This document shows positions 6,218-14,838 of a stretch of 24,896 nt of DNA, in pieces. The position numbers and the translations under genes were made by a program. Source of the DNA: Thermoplasmata archaeon M9B2D (GTDB taxonomy: Archaea > Thermoplasmatota > E2 > DHVEG-1); the NCBI GenBank assembly GCA_002900555.1, contig MUGD01000017.1, positions 1 to 24,896 of the forward strand. Direction: 5' to 3'. The notes beneath the pieces are model-generated. The model was not told the DNA's origin. It was given only the letters and a program-made list of their open reading frames with translations, and searched no databases. Positions within the stretch are counted from its first letter, which is position 1; each line of letters begins with the position of its first letter.

Positions 6218-8149
6218 TCATCCGTTTACGATGTGCTGGACCATTTGTCCGAATTGCTGGAGTTCTTCTGTGGTCAGTGCCTTTGGGAATGGATAGAATA
6301 CCTGCTCTTTTCGATACAGTCCCTTATGGTAGGAAAACTCGATGGGGAGGTATCCGTCGATGGTCAGTTCTTTTGTTAATGATTCTACGATCGATGGGTT
6401 GAGTTTTTTGTGTTCTTCAGGGTTTGTGTGATCATAATAGTAGTCATATTCGAGGAATGCGATGTTGCCGTTGTCAAGAAAGCTGATGAACCCTAGTGCG
6501 TGTTCTTTGTGGTATTTCTGACCGACTTCTTTTAAAATCTCAAATGCTCTGCGGATGACGTCTTTTTGCGCGGTCATAAATCCCCCTCTGACCATGAACA
6601 TGCGTTGACGCAGCATACGGCATGGCAAGATCCGATACTCATGCAGCCAGATGGGGTTGGTCATCTCTGGTTTCTTGTAAAGGTCGGTGAAGAACTCTTT
6701 GAGGTCGTTGTCAAACGTAGCCCCGATTTGTTCTGGGGAGGGATGTAACACCATCTTGGTGATCGTGCGTTTGAGTCGTCCTTGGAACAGGGTTTTCAGG
6801 GGGGTTTCTTTTTGTGCGAGTTTTTTGAGGAATTCACTGTCTTTCATTGATGCAAGCGTCGGGGTGCTTAGGACAAATGTTTTCATCATTGGTTCATCGA
6901 TGATGACCTCCGCATGGTCTTGTACATAGCGTTTGTCCTTGCTGTCACAGATGATGTCAACGATAAAATTGATATGCAAATATTTTGTGATGACCTCTTC
7001 GAAGGAATGGGCGATGTCGTTGGTCGGGCAGATGAAATCCGAGAAATACTTACTGGAGAGTATTGCAAGAGAAATCCCGATGTTTTTCTTGGCAAGATCT
7101 AATGAGAAGTCCACGGCATCTTCCAGGGTGTCAAACGGGATGAACAGGGCATGTTCATCGGTGGATTTAGGATGAAGTTTTATCGTCATTGCGGTGACGA
7201 TGTTTGCAGGCTGTAGGGTAAGGCTGGTGGGTCCATGGTTTGTGGCAAACGGGTTTTTCAGGGATTCCCCGGTGTGATGATGGATGGTTCCGTTCTCATC
7301 GACTAGTTCGACATCTGTATAATTGTCCGCGCCCCAGCCGTAGGTGTTCCCCCAAGTAGAGATGATCCCAAAGGAAAGGATATTGGCGCATAGGTACGCC
7401 TCTGCTTCTCCAACCAGGGTTCGTTTGTTCTGTGAGGCCGCGGTTTTTTGGAGGTCAAACGCGGTGACGCCCGCCTGGATTGTCGCGGTGGTTCCATCCT
7501 TGTTTAGGGTGATGGTGTTCATCCGGGACATGTCAAGGATGATGCCGTTTGATAGTCCAACGGCTCCGGCAAGCAATGTTTGCATGGCGACGGAGAGGAA
7601 GGTCCCGTTTCCCCTGGGACGGTAGGGGAGATTGTGTGTCTTTGCTATCTTGATGATGTCGCTTACTTCCTGTGTTGTTTTTGGCATGACGACATATGCA
7701 TGAAGACTTGGGGTTTGGGTAAGAATTGTCTTAGTGTACGCGGTAAGAATCACAGGGTCGTTTGTCGCCCACTGTTCCCCGACGATGTGCTGAAGTTTTT
7801 GCAGGATTGGGTCTGTAGGTGTTTTTTTAAGGGTATGTTTGTCAAGGTTGTGTACGTATTCCTTCAGTGCTTTCTGGACGATCATCGGCCGTCTGTTGGT
7901 GATAAAGGAGCATTGTTTATCGCATGTCCCACAGAGGGTACAGGTGTCCGCGATGTCGATGAGTCGGTGTGTTGGTGTCAGGGTGCCGGCTTTTAGCGCC
8001 CGGTAGATTTCGATACGACCTTGAGGCCAATACGCGACAAACCCCTGTTTTTTCCCCGATGGACACACGCCGATCCCCAGGAAATCAAGTCTGCACATCG
8101 CACAATGCGTCTCCGAGTTTGCAGTCTTCATCACGAGGTCTTCTTTCAT
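6218..8149 (-). CDS. FAD-linked oxidase (GlcD-like) with N-terminal Fe-S cysteines
   Basis: 643 residues from ATG 8149. GAGGAAG lies nine bases upstream; a GTG at 8167 overlaps that site and is less likely. There is no signal peptide, so it is cytoplasmic. The N-terminus has C16xxC19-x9-C29-P and then C70xxC73xxC76xxxC80, a [4Fe-4S]-type set with seven cysteines in all. A PCMH-type FAD-binding domain follows (about 148-310): AYVVMPKTTQEVSDI, RPRGNGT (178-183), and GNTYGWGADNYTDVELV. The C-terminal half fits the FAD-oxidase substrate domain. Known relatives oxidise 2-hydroxyacids such as glycolate or D-lactate, or other organic acids, and pass electrons to Fe-S partners. Here the Fe-S part is fused in front, as in larger GlcD/GlcF-type fusions, but shorter. 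It is divergent from a cysteine-rich membrane protein (8294), which could be an electron partner. Substrate unknown. Confidence 0.8.
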   Translation of the reverse strand: MKEDLVMKTANSETHCAMCRLDFLGIGVCPSGKKQGFVAYWPQGRIEIYRALKAGTLTPTHRLIDIADTCTLCGTCDKQCSFITNRRPMIVQKALKEYVHNLDKHTLKKTPTDPILQKLQHIVGEQWATNDPVILTAYTKTILTQTPSLHAYVVMPKTTQEVSDIIKIAKTHNLPYRPRGNGTFLSVAMQTLLAGAVGLSNGIILDMSRMNTITLNKDGTTATIQAGVTAFDLQKTAASQNKRTLVGEAEAYLCANILSFGIISTWGNTYGWGADNYTDVELVDENGTIHHHTGESLKNPFATNHGPTSLTLQPANIVTAMTIKLHPKSTDEHALFIPFDTLEDAVDFSLDLAKKNIGISLAILSSKYFSDFICPTNDIAHSFEEVITKYLHINFIVDIICDSKDKRYVQDHAEVIIDEPMMKTFVLSTPTLASMKDSEFLKKLAQKETPLKTLFQGRLKRTITKMVLHPSPEQIGATFDNDLKEFFTDLYKKPEMTNPIWLHEYRILPCRMLRQRMFMVRGGFMTAQKDVIRRAFEILKEVGQKYHKEHALGFISFLDNGNIAFLEYDYYYDHTNPEEHKKLNPSIVESLTKELTIDGYLPIEFSYHKGLYRKEQVFYPFPKALTTEELQQFGQMVQHIVNG

Positions 8150-8204
8150 AGAATGATACTTCCTCACAGCTCTTCTGTTTTTTTAATGTGAAAGAGCACA
8201 TCAG

Positions 8205-8212
8205 AATTTAAA
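8205..8212 (-). promoter_or_regulatory. TATA element for the FAD-linked oxidase
   Basis: The minus strand reads TTTAAATT here, giving an inferred start near 8182 and a leader of about 30 bases to ATG 8149. Confidence 0.45.
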
Positions 8213-8262
8213 GATATTCTTTTTCTTTCCTCCGAGGTTGACTTGCGTGTCATAGCCTGTTT

Positions 8263-8270
8263 TTATATAC
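8263..8270 (+). promoter_or_regulatory. TATA element giving a leaderless transcript at 8294
   Basis: TTATATAC is centred about 28 bases before ATG 8294, so the transcript would begin at or next to the start codon. No ribosome site precedes 8294, as expected for a leaderless mRNA. The upstream in-frame TTG (8243) would lie before the promoter. Confidence 0.6.
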
Positions 8271-8293
8271 CCTTGCTGTTTCCTTTTTTGCCT

Positions 8294-8965
8294 ATGACAA
8301 AAGACAACGCAGGTCTGTGCACCTTTGATCCTGACGCACCGTGTTCCTCCTGCGGGAATAAGGGTGAGATTTTTTGTAAACCTGATGAGAACAAGGTGAT
8401 GGTCTCTCACCTGCTCGAGGGATCATTTCTTGTCATGGCGGTGCTGGGGACGGGGCTGACCAGTCTGCTTCTTGACGCTCTCTGGCCGGTAATGGTGTTC
8501 TCTCTTTTCTCCGCATTGTTTTTCTTGGTGATTCAGCCTCGTATCACATGTAGTCATTGTCCGTACTACGCGGAGGATCGCTTCGTGTTGCATTGTACAG
8601 AGAATCATTTCTCTCCGAAGATCTGGCGGTATCATCCCGAGCCTATTACCTGGTGGGAGAAGACAGGTACCGTGATTGGGTTTGGGTTTCTTGGGGCGTA
8701 CCCCCTCCTTGTTGAGCTGTATGGAGTGTATGTGGTCTGGATGCGTCATGCAGACGGTGTGTCGTTGTTTGGGGTTGTTGGGATGTTTGTCGGGACCCTA
8801 CTTACCTTGGCGTTGTTTTATGTGGTGTTTTTCTTGTTGTACTGTCCGCATTGTGTGAATTTTTCCTGTGTGTTTAACAAGGTGCCTGATGCGTATGTGC
8901 AGCAGTACCTCGACCGCAATCCCATGATGAAGCACGCATGGGAAACACAGGGGAAACAGACCTAA
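8294..8965 (+). CDS. Cysteine-rich membrane protein with about four helices, unknown function
   Basis: 223 residues from leaderless ATG 8294 (see the TATA element). Hydrophobic segments lie at about 41-60, 64-82, 126-149 and 155-183. Three cysteine groups sit outside them: C9, C17xxC20 and C28 at the N-terminus; C86xxC89 with C101 after helix 2; C184xxC187 with C192 after helix 4. With even helix numbers between them, all three groups should face the same side of the membrane. They could bind zinc or Fe-S together, or form a redox relay. The gene is divergent from the FAD-linked oxidase with Fe-S cysteines, 144 bases apart, sharing a promoter region. I do not recognise the family. Confidence 0.75.
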   Translation: MTKDNAGLCTFDPDAPCSSCGNKGEIFCKPDENKVMVSHLLEGSFLVMAVLGTGLTSLLLDALWPVMVFSLFSALFFLVIQPRITCSHCPYYAEDRFVLHCTENHFSPKIWRYHPEPITWWEKTGTVIGFGFLGAYPLLVELYGVYVVWMRHADGVSLFGVVGMFVGTLLTLALFYVVFFLLYCPHCVNFSCVFNKVPDAYVQQYLDRNPMMKHAWETQGKQT

Positions 8966-9353
8966 GTTTTTTTCTATGTATTCCTGAAGGGTTGGATTTC
9001 TCGATTGAAAACAAATCCTAGGAGATTGGGGATGCAGTGACGCGGTTTTATACAGACATTACTTTTTTTAACATAGTACGCATCTACTCTGTATATTTTG
9101 TTAAGAACTCGGTTAATTTTCCTTTCGTCTTCATATTTGCATTTAACAAGATAGTTCTACATGAAGCACAAAGAGAGTTGATTTGATCTGTATTTTCTGT
9201 TAAACACATGACGCATTTCATTTCTTTCCTAGTCCACTTTAGGACTATATAATACTACCTCTCCTATAAAAACCATATCTATATAAGAAAACGTAGTGTC
9301 ATTGTGGCCCTGTGTGTCTGTTAGAACGAAAAAATAACCGTATGAAAAATGAA
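8966..9353. other. Intergenic region of 388 bases
   Basis: There is a T7 tract right after the stop at 8965 (terminator-like). It also holds a reverse copy of the intergenic motif (9031-9049) and several TATA-like elements on the plus strand (about 9244-9253, 9264-9270, 9280-9287) with no convincing gene after them. The plus-strand open frame at 9312-9593 is antisense to the zinc-ribbon gene and lacks any domain. A short plus-strand RNA here is possible. Confidence 0.4.
9031..9049 (-). repeat. Intergenic motif, reverse copy
   Basis: The minus strand reads AAACCGCGTCACTGCATC. It shares the TCACTGC core and the AACC-start spacing with the copies at 4680, 6058 and 20633. It lies 66 bases after the membrane-protein gene. 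Confidence 0.35.
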
Positions 9354-9566
9354 TCATCGCATTGCATAGGAAAATCCAAGGATGTAATCACAGTATGGAC
9401 AGATATATATCCTGTCTTGTTCGACAACTCCTTTTCCTTTCTTTTCAATTTTTACCGTATGAAGATCGATATATTGTTTGCAATACGGACAGATACCCAT
9501 GAGTTCATCACGTATTTCTATTACGATTTTTCTCTCTATAAGACTTTCCGTTTCAATGTTGTACAA
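9354..9566 (-). CDS. Small double-CPYC zinc-ribbon protein, start uncertain
   Basis: From TTG 9566 the protein has 70 residues with CPYC at 26-29 and CPYC at 56-59, enough to hold one zinc between two knuckles. The frame has no signal peptide, so it is cytoplasmic. The TTG has no ribosome site. The frame stays open 32 further codons upstream (to a TGA at 9663-9665) and this stretch reads like protein (for example HAYWFFSNKLLSKWQQ, then KKNGNSFG) but contains no ATG, GTG or TTG. The gene may therefore use a rare start such as CTG, or be the 3' part of a longer gene that lost its beginning. Function unknown. The opposite-strand frame is rejected because the two CPYC motifs favour this strand. 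Confidence 0.5.
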   Translation of the reverse strand: MYNIETESLIERKIVIEIRDELMGICPYCKQYIDLHTVKIEKKGKGVVEQDRIYICPYCDYILGFSYAMR

Positions 9567-9756
9567 ACCAAAAGAATTTCCATTTTTTTTTAATTGCTGC
9601 CACTTTGAAAGCAGTTTATTGCTGAAAAACCAGTATGCATGGAGTGGTTCGCAAGTCAGGTATCAGTGTACATAAAAAAATAGTATGAGGATCCTAGTGG
9701 TGTATAGTCAGTGGATGAATTAAGGATCTCTCGACCATCTGTTTTTTCTTGTTTTT

Positions 9757-10962
9757 CTAGTTTCTCAAGAGTATATTTGTTAGGATGAATAGAAAGAGAA
9801 ACTCGTTCCAGTAGGTGTCTTGTGCAAAATCAAGACCATAGCTTTTATCTCGATAATCTCTGAATAATCCGTAGGATGATATTCGTGGCTGGAAGAATAT
9901 CGACAACCCATGTGTTTCCTCCATTTCTATCCCATGAACTTCTTTTATCAGGACGTCATCAAAGGCACTAAGTGCTGCTTCTGTTAATGTACATTGAGGG
10001 AGATTTTCAATAAAACCTCGTAGGTCGTAGACCTCAAAGACTGTCGCCCATTCATCTATATTGGAGAGAAGGAAGGTTTTGTTATATGCGTTTTTAATAG
10101 AACTGTAGTATCGGAGCCAATGTTTTGTGTAATATCTGACTAGAGTATCGATTGCGGTTGCTAATGATTCGATTTTGTCTGTTCGTAAGGCACTGATTGT
10201 TAGTTTATCTGCAGGAGGGTTGTTGTTCTCATAGAAATCCTGGACTATTTCACTGGCGATTGCCTCGTTTGAGAGGGTTGGTGAATCTGTCAGGAGTTGA
10301 TTGGTATCACCACAGATGTCATCAAACCATGTCATGTAGGCTAGATCCTCGCTTCCGATAACGACGTCTACGTCGTTGCGTAGTTCATAGACTGCTTCGA
10401 TAGAGCTCATGAGACAGGCGAGAAAACAAATGATGTCGACGCCACCGGTTTCTGAGAGGGCTTTTTGGAATTTATCCAGGGTCATTCCGATGGCGTTGTC
10501 AGTTTCATCAAGGCATGCACCCTTCCAGGCGCCTCCATGATTATAGATCCATAGCAGATATCGCTCTGCGGGGTACTGCTGTTTTCCGTATGCGATAAAG
10601 TTCTGGAGGACCTGCTGGTCTGCCATATTGACCTCCCCAAGCTCCTCAAGGACGACCTTGGTGTGATTTTCATCAATGTAATAGATAAACGCAGGGTCGT
10701 AAAGGGTGTCTTGTATGACGACAACATTCACGTTTGATGTTGAAGAGATTTCATCAAGAAACACTTGTGTTAATGGATCAGTATACCCGCCACTATAGTC
10801 CGCATCAAGGTAGTATAGTGTCGTCCAGGGTTTGTTTGCTTGTGTAGTTTGTGAATGGGTGGTCTGTTCAAGAGCCGTTGCGCTCATATCAGCCAGAGAA
10901 ATGCTGAGGAGAAAAGCGACAATCACACTTGCTTTAAAAACACTTTTTTTTCGGATATTCAT
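9757..10962 (-). CDS. Secreted clostripain-family (C11) cysteine peptidase
   Basis: 401 residues. ATG 10962 is preceded by AGAGGTGA about seven bases upstream. Residues 1-31 are a signal peptide (MNIRKKSVFKASVIVAFLLS). The C11 catalytic His is H142 in YNHGGAWKG. The catalytic Cys is C183 in CFLACLMSS, where members usually read FDACLM, so the Asp before Ala is Leu here. Both key residues are present, so an active endopeptidase, typically Arg-specific in clostripain, is plausible; specificity is not provable from sequence. There is no PKD or other C-terminal module. The protein ends in a hydrophobic FLFLFILTNILLRN, too short for a normal membrane span but perhaps a contact. It likely digests extracellular protein together with the neighbouring M28 peptidase, which is divergent from it. 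Confidence 0.9.
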   Translation of the reverse strand: MNIRKKSVFKASVIVAFLLSISLADMSATALEQTTHSQTTQANKPWTTLYYLDADYSGGYTDPLTQVFLDEISSTSNVNVVVIQDTLYDPAFIYYIDENHTKVVLEELGEVNMADQQVLQNFIAYGKQQYPAERYLLWIYNHGGAWKGACLDETDNAIGMTLDKFQKALSETGGVDIICFLACLMSSIEAVYELRNDVDVVIGSEDLAYMTWFDDICGDTNQLLTDSPTLSNEAIASEIVQDFYENNNPPADKLTISALRTDKIESLATAIDTLVRYYTKHWLRYYSSIKNAYNKTFLLSNIDEWATVFEVYDLRGFIENLPQCTLTEAALSAFDDVLIKEVHGIEMEETHGLSIFFQPRISSYGLFRDYRDKSYGLDFAQDTYWNEFLFLFILTNILLRN

Positions 10963-11429
10963 ATCATTTCACCTCTTCTACTTGTTGTATAGGCGACGAT
11001 AATTTAATAAATTATTCTATAATTATTTGAACATAGTTTTAATTAAATTAACTATATTTGATTGTTTGTTCAAAAAATAAAGGATTTCGTTGTACATCTT
11101 TTTGAATGTTTGGAGAAAGAAATATCAACTCAATATCCAATACATCGTCCTGTAGATTACGATGGCTGTAGTGGTCCAAGACGCTGATGGTGACGTATTT
11201 TACTTTTAAGAATATCTCATTTTTTTATGCACAAACCATCTGTATGATTTATGAAAATTATGATTCGCTATGGATAGGTTTAAAAAATTAAAGAAAAAAA
11301 TGATGGTAAAAATTCCATACGGGGGAACAGAAAAAATCTATCTAAGACGAACTCATCAGCAAATACCCTTTGATGCAACATTTATATAATAATAATCATT
11401 ATGATTAAATAATACATAGAGGATTTCAT
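10963..11429. other. AT-rich divergent intergenic region of 467 bases
   Basis: It separates the clostripain and M28 genes. A TATA-like TTTATTAAATTA on the minus strand (about 11001-11015) suits the clostripain gene. The TATA at 11381-11388 suits the M28 gene. Between them no open frame longer than about 15 codons has a start and ribosome site. The region is large enough for regulator sites, but I see no clear palindrome. Confidence 0.5.
11381..11388 (+). promoter_or_regulatory. TATA element for the first M28 peptidase
   Basis: TTTATATA gives an inferred start near 11408. GAGG (11419-11422) then lies eight bases before ATG 11430. Confidence 0.6.
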
Positions 11430-13007
11430 ATGGTACAGAAGGTATTATGTATATTGTTAGGTATTTTACTTCTTCCAACTACGGTCTATGAAATTACGGC
11501 AATTGAGGGGGAAATTGATGATTGCAGAACTACTAGTGATGTTCAACAAGCGTATGGACGTTACAATAGTGCCTGTAGTCATAAAAACGATTTGATTGTT
11601 GATATCATAGAAAACATCACCCAACCTGTATATTTCCCCTATCTTGAAAACATCACTGGATTTGGAACGCGTGTGACAGGATCGACGTCGTGCTATAACA
11701 CAGGGACGTATCTCTATAATGAATTCCAAAGTCTGGGACTTACTGTCCGTTATCAAAATTGGACGAACGGTGGATACCAAGATAGAAATATCGAAGCAAC
11801 CCTTCCCGGTGTTAATGAGACAAGTGATGAACTCTATCTTATTTTCGGTCATTTCGATACCGTGTCAAATTGTCCCGGTGCTGATGACGATGCATCGGGT
11901 GTAGCAACTGTGCTGACTGCAGCGTATCTATTAAGTCAGTATTCGTTTGAACACACCATTCGTTTTATCGCATTTTCAGGGGAAGAGCAATGGATGCTTG
12001 GGAGTCATGAATATGTAGAAGAGGCAGTTCAAAATGGGGATAACATTGTTGCGGTTCTTAATGTCGACATGATAGGATACGCACTGACCCCGTCTCAAGC
12101 AAGCATGATAAAGATTTATGATAATGGAAACCCACGGTGGGTGACAAATTTCACGGTGAATATTAGTCAAATGTACTATGAGTACATCCATCTGACTGCA
12201 ATCCCAAGTGGGTTTGCGCATAGCGATCAGACCTACTTCTGGGAGAATGGTTTTGAAGGTATTTTTTATCATGAGTATAAATTCAACGATTATTATCATA
12301 CGAGTCAGGATACGATTGCTCATATGAACATTTCCTATGCGGTGAATTGCTCACGGTTGTCCATTGCAACCCTTGCGACGCTTGCTGGTATTCGAGGCGG
12401 TGCGAACACGCCTCCTGAAACCCCAGACAAACCGGTAGGGCCGACAGAGGGTTCGACGGATGTCGAGTACACCTTTAGTTCGCAGACGGTAGATAATGAC
12501 TCTCAATTCATCTATTATCGATGGTCTTGGGGGGATGAGATAAGCGACTGGATGGGGCCTTACGCATCTGGTCAAACCGTTCAAGCAGTCCATACGTGGA
12601 CAACAAAAGGAACCTATGATATCAGAGTGATAGCAAAGGATATGGAAGGTGCCCTAAGCGGCTGGTCAGAACCTCTTACGATCGTTATACTGGGAGGGCC
12701 TGCCATTGAGATCGGAGAGATTACCGGCGGGTTTGGTGTTCATGCAGAGATTAAAAACAGTGGCAATGCTGATGCAATAAATGTGCAATGGACGATAACC
12801 ATGCAAGGGTTTGTTTTTTTCGGGAAGGAAACGACTGGATCGTTCGTTAAGATTGCTCCTGGTTTTGAACCAATAGCGGCAACTGGATTTATCTTTGGGA
12901 TCGGTCGAGTTGAGATAACGGTCAGTGCGGTTGCAGAAGGAGTAGCCCCTGCGAATAAAATAGTCACTGCAGTTATCGTTGGCCCGTTCGTTCTCCGGGT
13001 TACGTAA
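11430..13007 (+). CDS. Secreted M28 zinc peptidase with PKD and C-terminal GGxGVHA module
   Basis: 525 residues; ATG 11430 behind GAGG. Residues 1-25 are a signal peptide. The M28 domain (about 55-325) has all expected residues: H141 and D143 (FGHFDTV), bridging D153 (GADDDASG), catalytic E185 with zinc ligand E186 (SGEEQ), D213 (NVDMIGY) and H290 (YYHTSQDT). M28 enzymes are mostly aminopeptidases. A PKD domain follows at about 328-420 (PPETPDKPVGPTEG to LTIVI). The last 95 residues (about 426-525) form a separate beta module starting EIGEITGGFGVHAEIKNSG and ending GPFVLRV, shared with the propeller protein next door. It is the first of three plus-strand secreted genes. It probably takes N-terminal residues from peptides made by the clostripain-type enzymes. 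Confidence 0.92.
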   Translation: MVQKVLCILLGILLLPTTVYEITAIEGEIDDCRTTSDVQQAYGRYNSACSHKNDLIVDIIENITQPVYFPYLENITGFGTRVTGSTSCYNTGTYLYNEFQSLGLTVRYQNWTNGGYQDRNIEATLPGVNETSDELYLIFGHFDTVSNCPGADDDASGVATVLTAAYLLSQYSFEHTIRFIAFSGEEQWMLGSHEYVEEAVQNGDNIVAVLNVDMIGYALTPSQASMIKIYDNGNPRWVTNFTVNISQMYYEYIHLTAIPSGFAHSDQTYFWENGFEGIFYHEYKFNDYYHTSQDTIAHMNISYAVNCSRLSIATLATLAGIRGGANTPPETPDKPVGPTEGSTDVEYTFSSQTVDNDSQFIYYRWSWGDEISDWMGPYASGQTVQAVHTWTTKGTYDIRVIAKDMEGALSGWSEPLTIVILGGPAIEIGEITGGFGVHAEIKNSGNADAINVQWTITMQGFVFFGKETTGSFVKIAPGFEPIAATGFIFGIGRVEITVSAVAEGVAPANKIVTAVIVGPFVLRVT

Positions 13008-13025
13008 ACTTTAGAGACGATCTCT

Positions 13026-13032
13026 GTTTTTT
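13026..13032 (+). terminator. T7 tract after the M28 gene
   Basis: Seven T's lie 18 bases after the stop, the usual form of an archaeal terminator. No stem is evident. Confidence 0.4.
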
Positions 13033-13208
13033 TATAAACTATTGACTTGCATAAAAAAACATCTAAAAGACCGTATTCATATTTGTTTAATCTATTATTT
13101 TTACCTGTTGAGTTGATGAGAACAGAAAGAACAAAGAAGATAGAAAAAAGTTGAACATATCAAAATTTTTTTATTATATTGTTTGGCTTTTTCCGAACAT
13201 TTTAAAAG

Positions 13209-13218
13209 TATTTATAAA
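13209..13218 (+). promoter_or_regulatory. TATA element for the propeller protein
   Basis: TATTTATAAA lies about 43 bases before ATG 13257. The AAGGGTGG ribosome site (13246-13252 region) is in the short leader. Confidence 0.5.
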
Positions 13219-13256
13219 CAAGAATGAGAATTACGGGCTTAAAAAAGGGTGGATAT

Positions 13257-14756
13257 ATGAAAAATAAAAAAAGAAAAAATATCTTTATTTCTATGCTGGT
13301 ATGCGCAACCGTACTAATGGGTGCTGGAGCCTCATTAGCAAAACCCACGACACAAACATCTTCAGAACCTGAGTTCGAATGGATACAAACCTTCGACAGT
13401 ATCATAAACGACCGGGCGTACTACGTCGACCAAACCGCGGATGGGGGCTATATTTTTACGGGTTCGACAATTGTAACTCCCCCAGGCTATACCGAACTTC
13501 TTTTGGTAAAAACCGATGGAAACGGCGAAGTATCCTGGCATAACAATTTCCCGATGCCCATGATAAATCTGTATGGGACGGTCGTTCATCAAACAACGGA
13601 CGGTGGCTATATCGTTGTCGGCAGCCTTGGTGGCGCCTGGCTCTGGGACATCATCGTAATCAAAGCCGATGCAAATGGAGATCTTGTTTGGCAGAAAAGC
13701 TTTGGAAAAAGCGATGAGCTTGATCATGGATACGACATCCTTGAGACATCGGACGGCGGCTACATCGCCCTTGGCCTGACCACTTCCTATGGCAACGGCA
13801 ATTTTGACCTCTGGCTGATTAAACTGTCCCCAGATGGAACCGAACAGTGGAACACAACCATAGGCGGGACTTCTTATGACGAACCAAAAAAGTTCACGAA
13901 AACCGTTGACGGTGGCTATATCATTGTCGGTCAAACAGATGCTGCCGACGATATGGGAGACGTGTGGGTGGTAAAAACAGATGAGACTGGTGACGTACTA
14001 TGGCAAAAAACCTTCGGGGACTCTAACGTGACAGAATATGGCGTTTGCATCAAAACGGTCTCCAACGGCTACATCGTCCTTGGGGGTTACCAAGATATAA
14101 ACTGGACGGAATATCTTTGGGTACTCAGACTGGATGACCAAGGCACTCTCCTCTGGGACCAGCAGATATCCGAGAACAATTCCGTGTTTGGCACTAGTAT
14201 TACCCCAACCACGGACGGTGGATACTTTATCACCGGTATACTCGTCACTGACATGGAGAGTTTTTTTTCTGATGCGTATTTCCTAAAGCTCAATCATCAG
14301 GGTGCCAGACAATGGGTCAAGACTCTCGACCTCTCAGATGGGTTATTTGATGAGGCCAACTGTGGGATTCAGGCACGGGATGGAGGCTATGTCGCTGTTG
14401 GAGATTACGGTGAATTCGTCTTCAACCGCACCGCAGATACCTTTATCCTGAAGATCGAAGGCGAGAAAGGCGTGGTCCTTGATGAGGTCACTGGTGGTCT
14501 TGGCGTGCATGCCCGTGTAAAAAATCTTGGAACCACGGAAGCGACAGACGTGGACGTCACAATTACGATAACCGGAGGAATTCTTGGTCTCATTAACGTT
14601 TCCTACACTGAAACCATCAGCATACCCGCTGAAGGAGATGCGACGATCTCCTGTAAACCGTTCCTAGGACTAGGGCCTATTGACATTACCGTGATGGTCA
14701 ATGGCGTCACCAGTGACTTCGAAGGCAAACAGCTCATCATACTGACCAGGGTATAA
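13257..14756 (+). CDS. Secreted seven-repeat beta-propeller with C-terminal GGxGVHA module
   Basis: 499 residues from ATG 13257, chosen over an upstream in-frame ATG (13224) because GGGTGG precedes it and it opens directly into a signal peptide (KNKKRKNIFISML, cut after SLA). Seven repeats carry a DGGYI-type strand: GGY near residues 63, 116, 167, 219, 270 (NGY), 321 and 376, spaced 51-55 residues. Each is followed by a Gly/Thr turn and a D-x-W/L-V-x-K strand, and W-Q-K/W-N-T ends many blades. That fits a seven-bladed propeller, often a binding or adhesion platform; no catalytic motif is seen. The last 90 residues (about 408-499) begin DEVTGGLGVHARVKNLG and end LIILTRV, homologous to the M28 end. 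It is followed by the thioredoxin-fold gene after 82 bases with no clear TATA, so cotranscription is likely. Confidence 0.85.
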   Translation: MKNKKRKNIFISMLVCATVLMGAGASLAKPTTQTSSEPEFEWIQTFDSIINDRAYYVDQTADGGYIFTGSTIVTPPGYTELLLVKTDGNGEVSWHNNFPMPMINLYGTVVHQTTDGGYIVVGSLGGAWLWDIIVIKADANGDLVWQKSFGKSDELDHGYDILETSDGGYIALGLTTSYGNGNFDLWLIKLSPDGTEQWNTTIGGTSYDEPKKFTKTVDGGYIIVGQTDAADDMGDVWVVKTDETGDVLWQKTFGDSNVTEYGVCIKTVSNGYIVLGGYQDINWTEYLWVLRLDDQGTLLWDQQISENNSVFGTSITPTTDGGYFITGILVTDMESFFSDAYFLKLNHQGARQWVKTLDLSDGLFDEANCGIQARDGGYVAVGDYGEFVFNRTADTFILKIEGEKGVVLDEVTGGLGVHARVKNLGTTEATDVDVTITITGGILGLINVSYTETISIPAEGDATISCKPFLGLGPIDITVMVNGVTSDFEGKQLIILTRV

Positions 14757-14838
14757 TCCTAGGTTATGTGCTTTGCCTCTCCCTCTCTCTTTCTTTTTCC
14801 TTTTTTCAAATCAACAATAGATTCTGAGGAATAAGATT

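Noticed and set aside
9312..9593. Plus-strand frame opposite the zinc-ribbon gene
   Set aside because: It is the shadow of the minus strand; the two CPYC motifs with normal spacing favour the minus strand.
9700..10962. Clostripain C-terminus as a variant of the LERFP tail (it ends NILLRN)
   Set aside because: Only LLRN is shared. There is no ERFP core and no PKD before it, so the similarity is too short.
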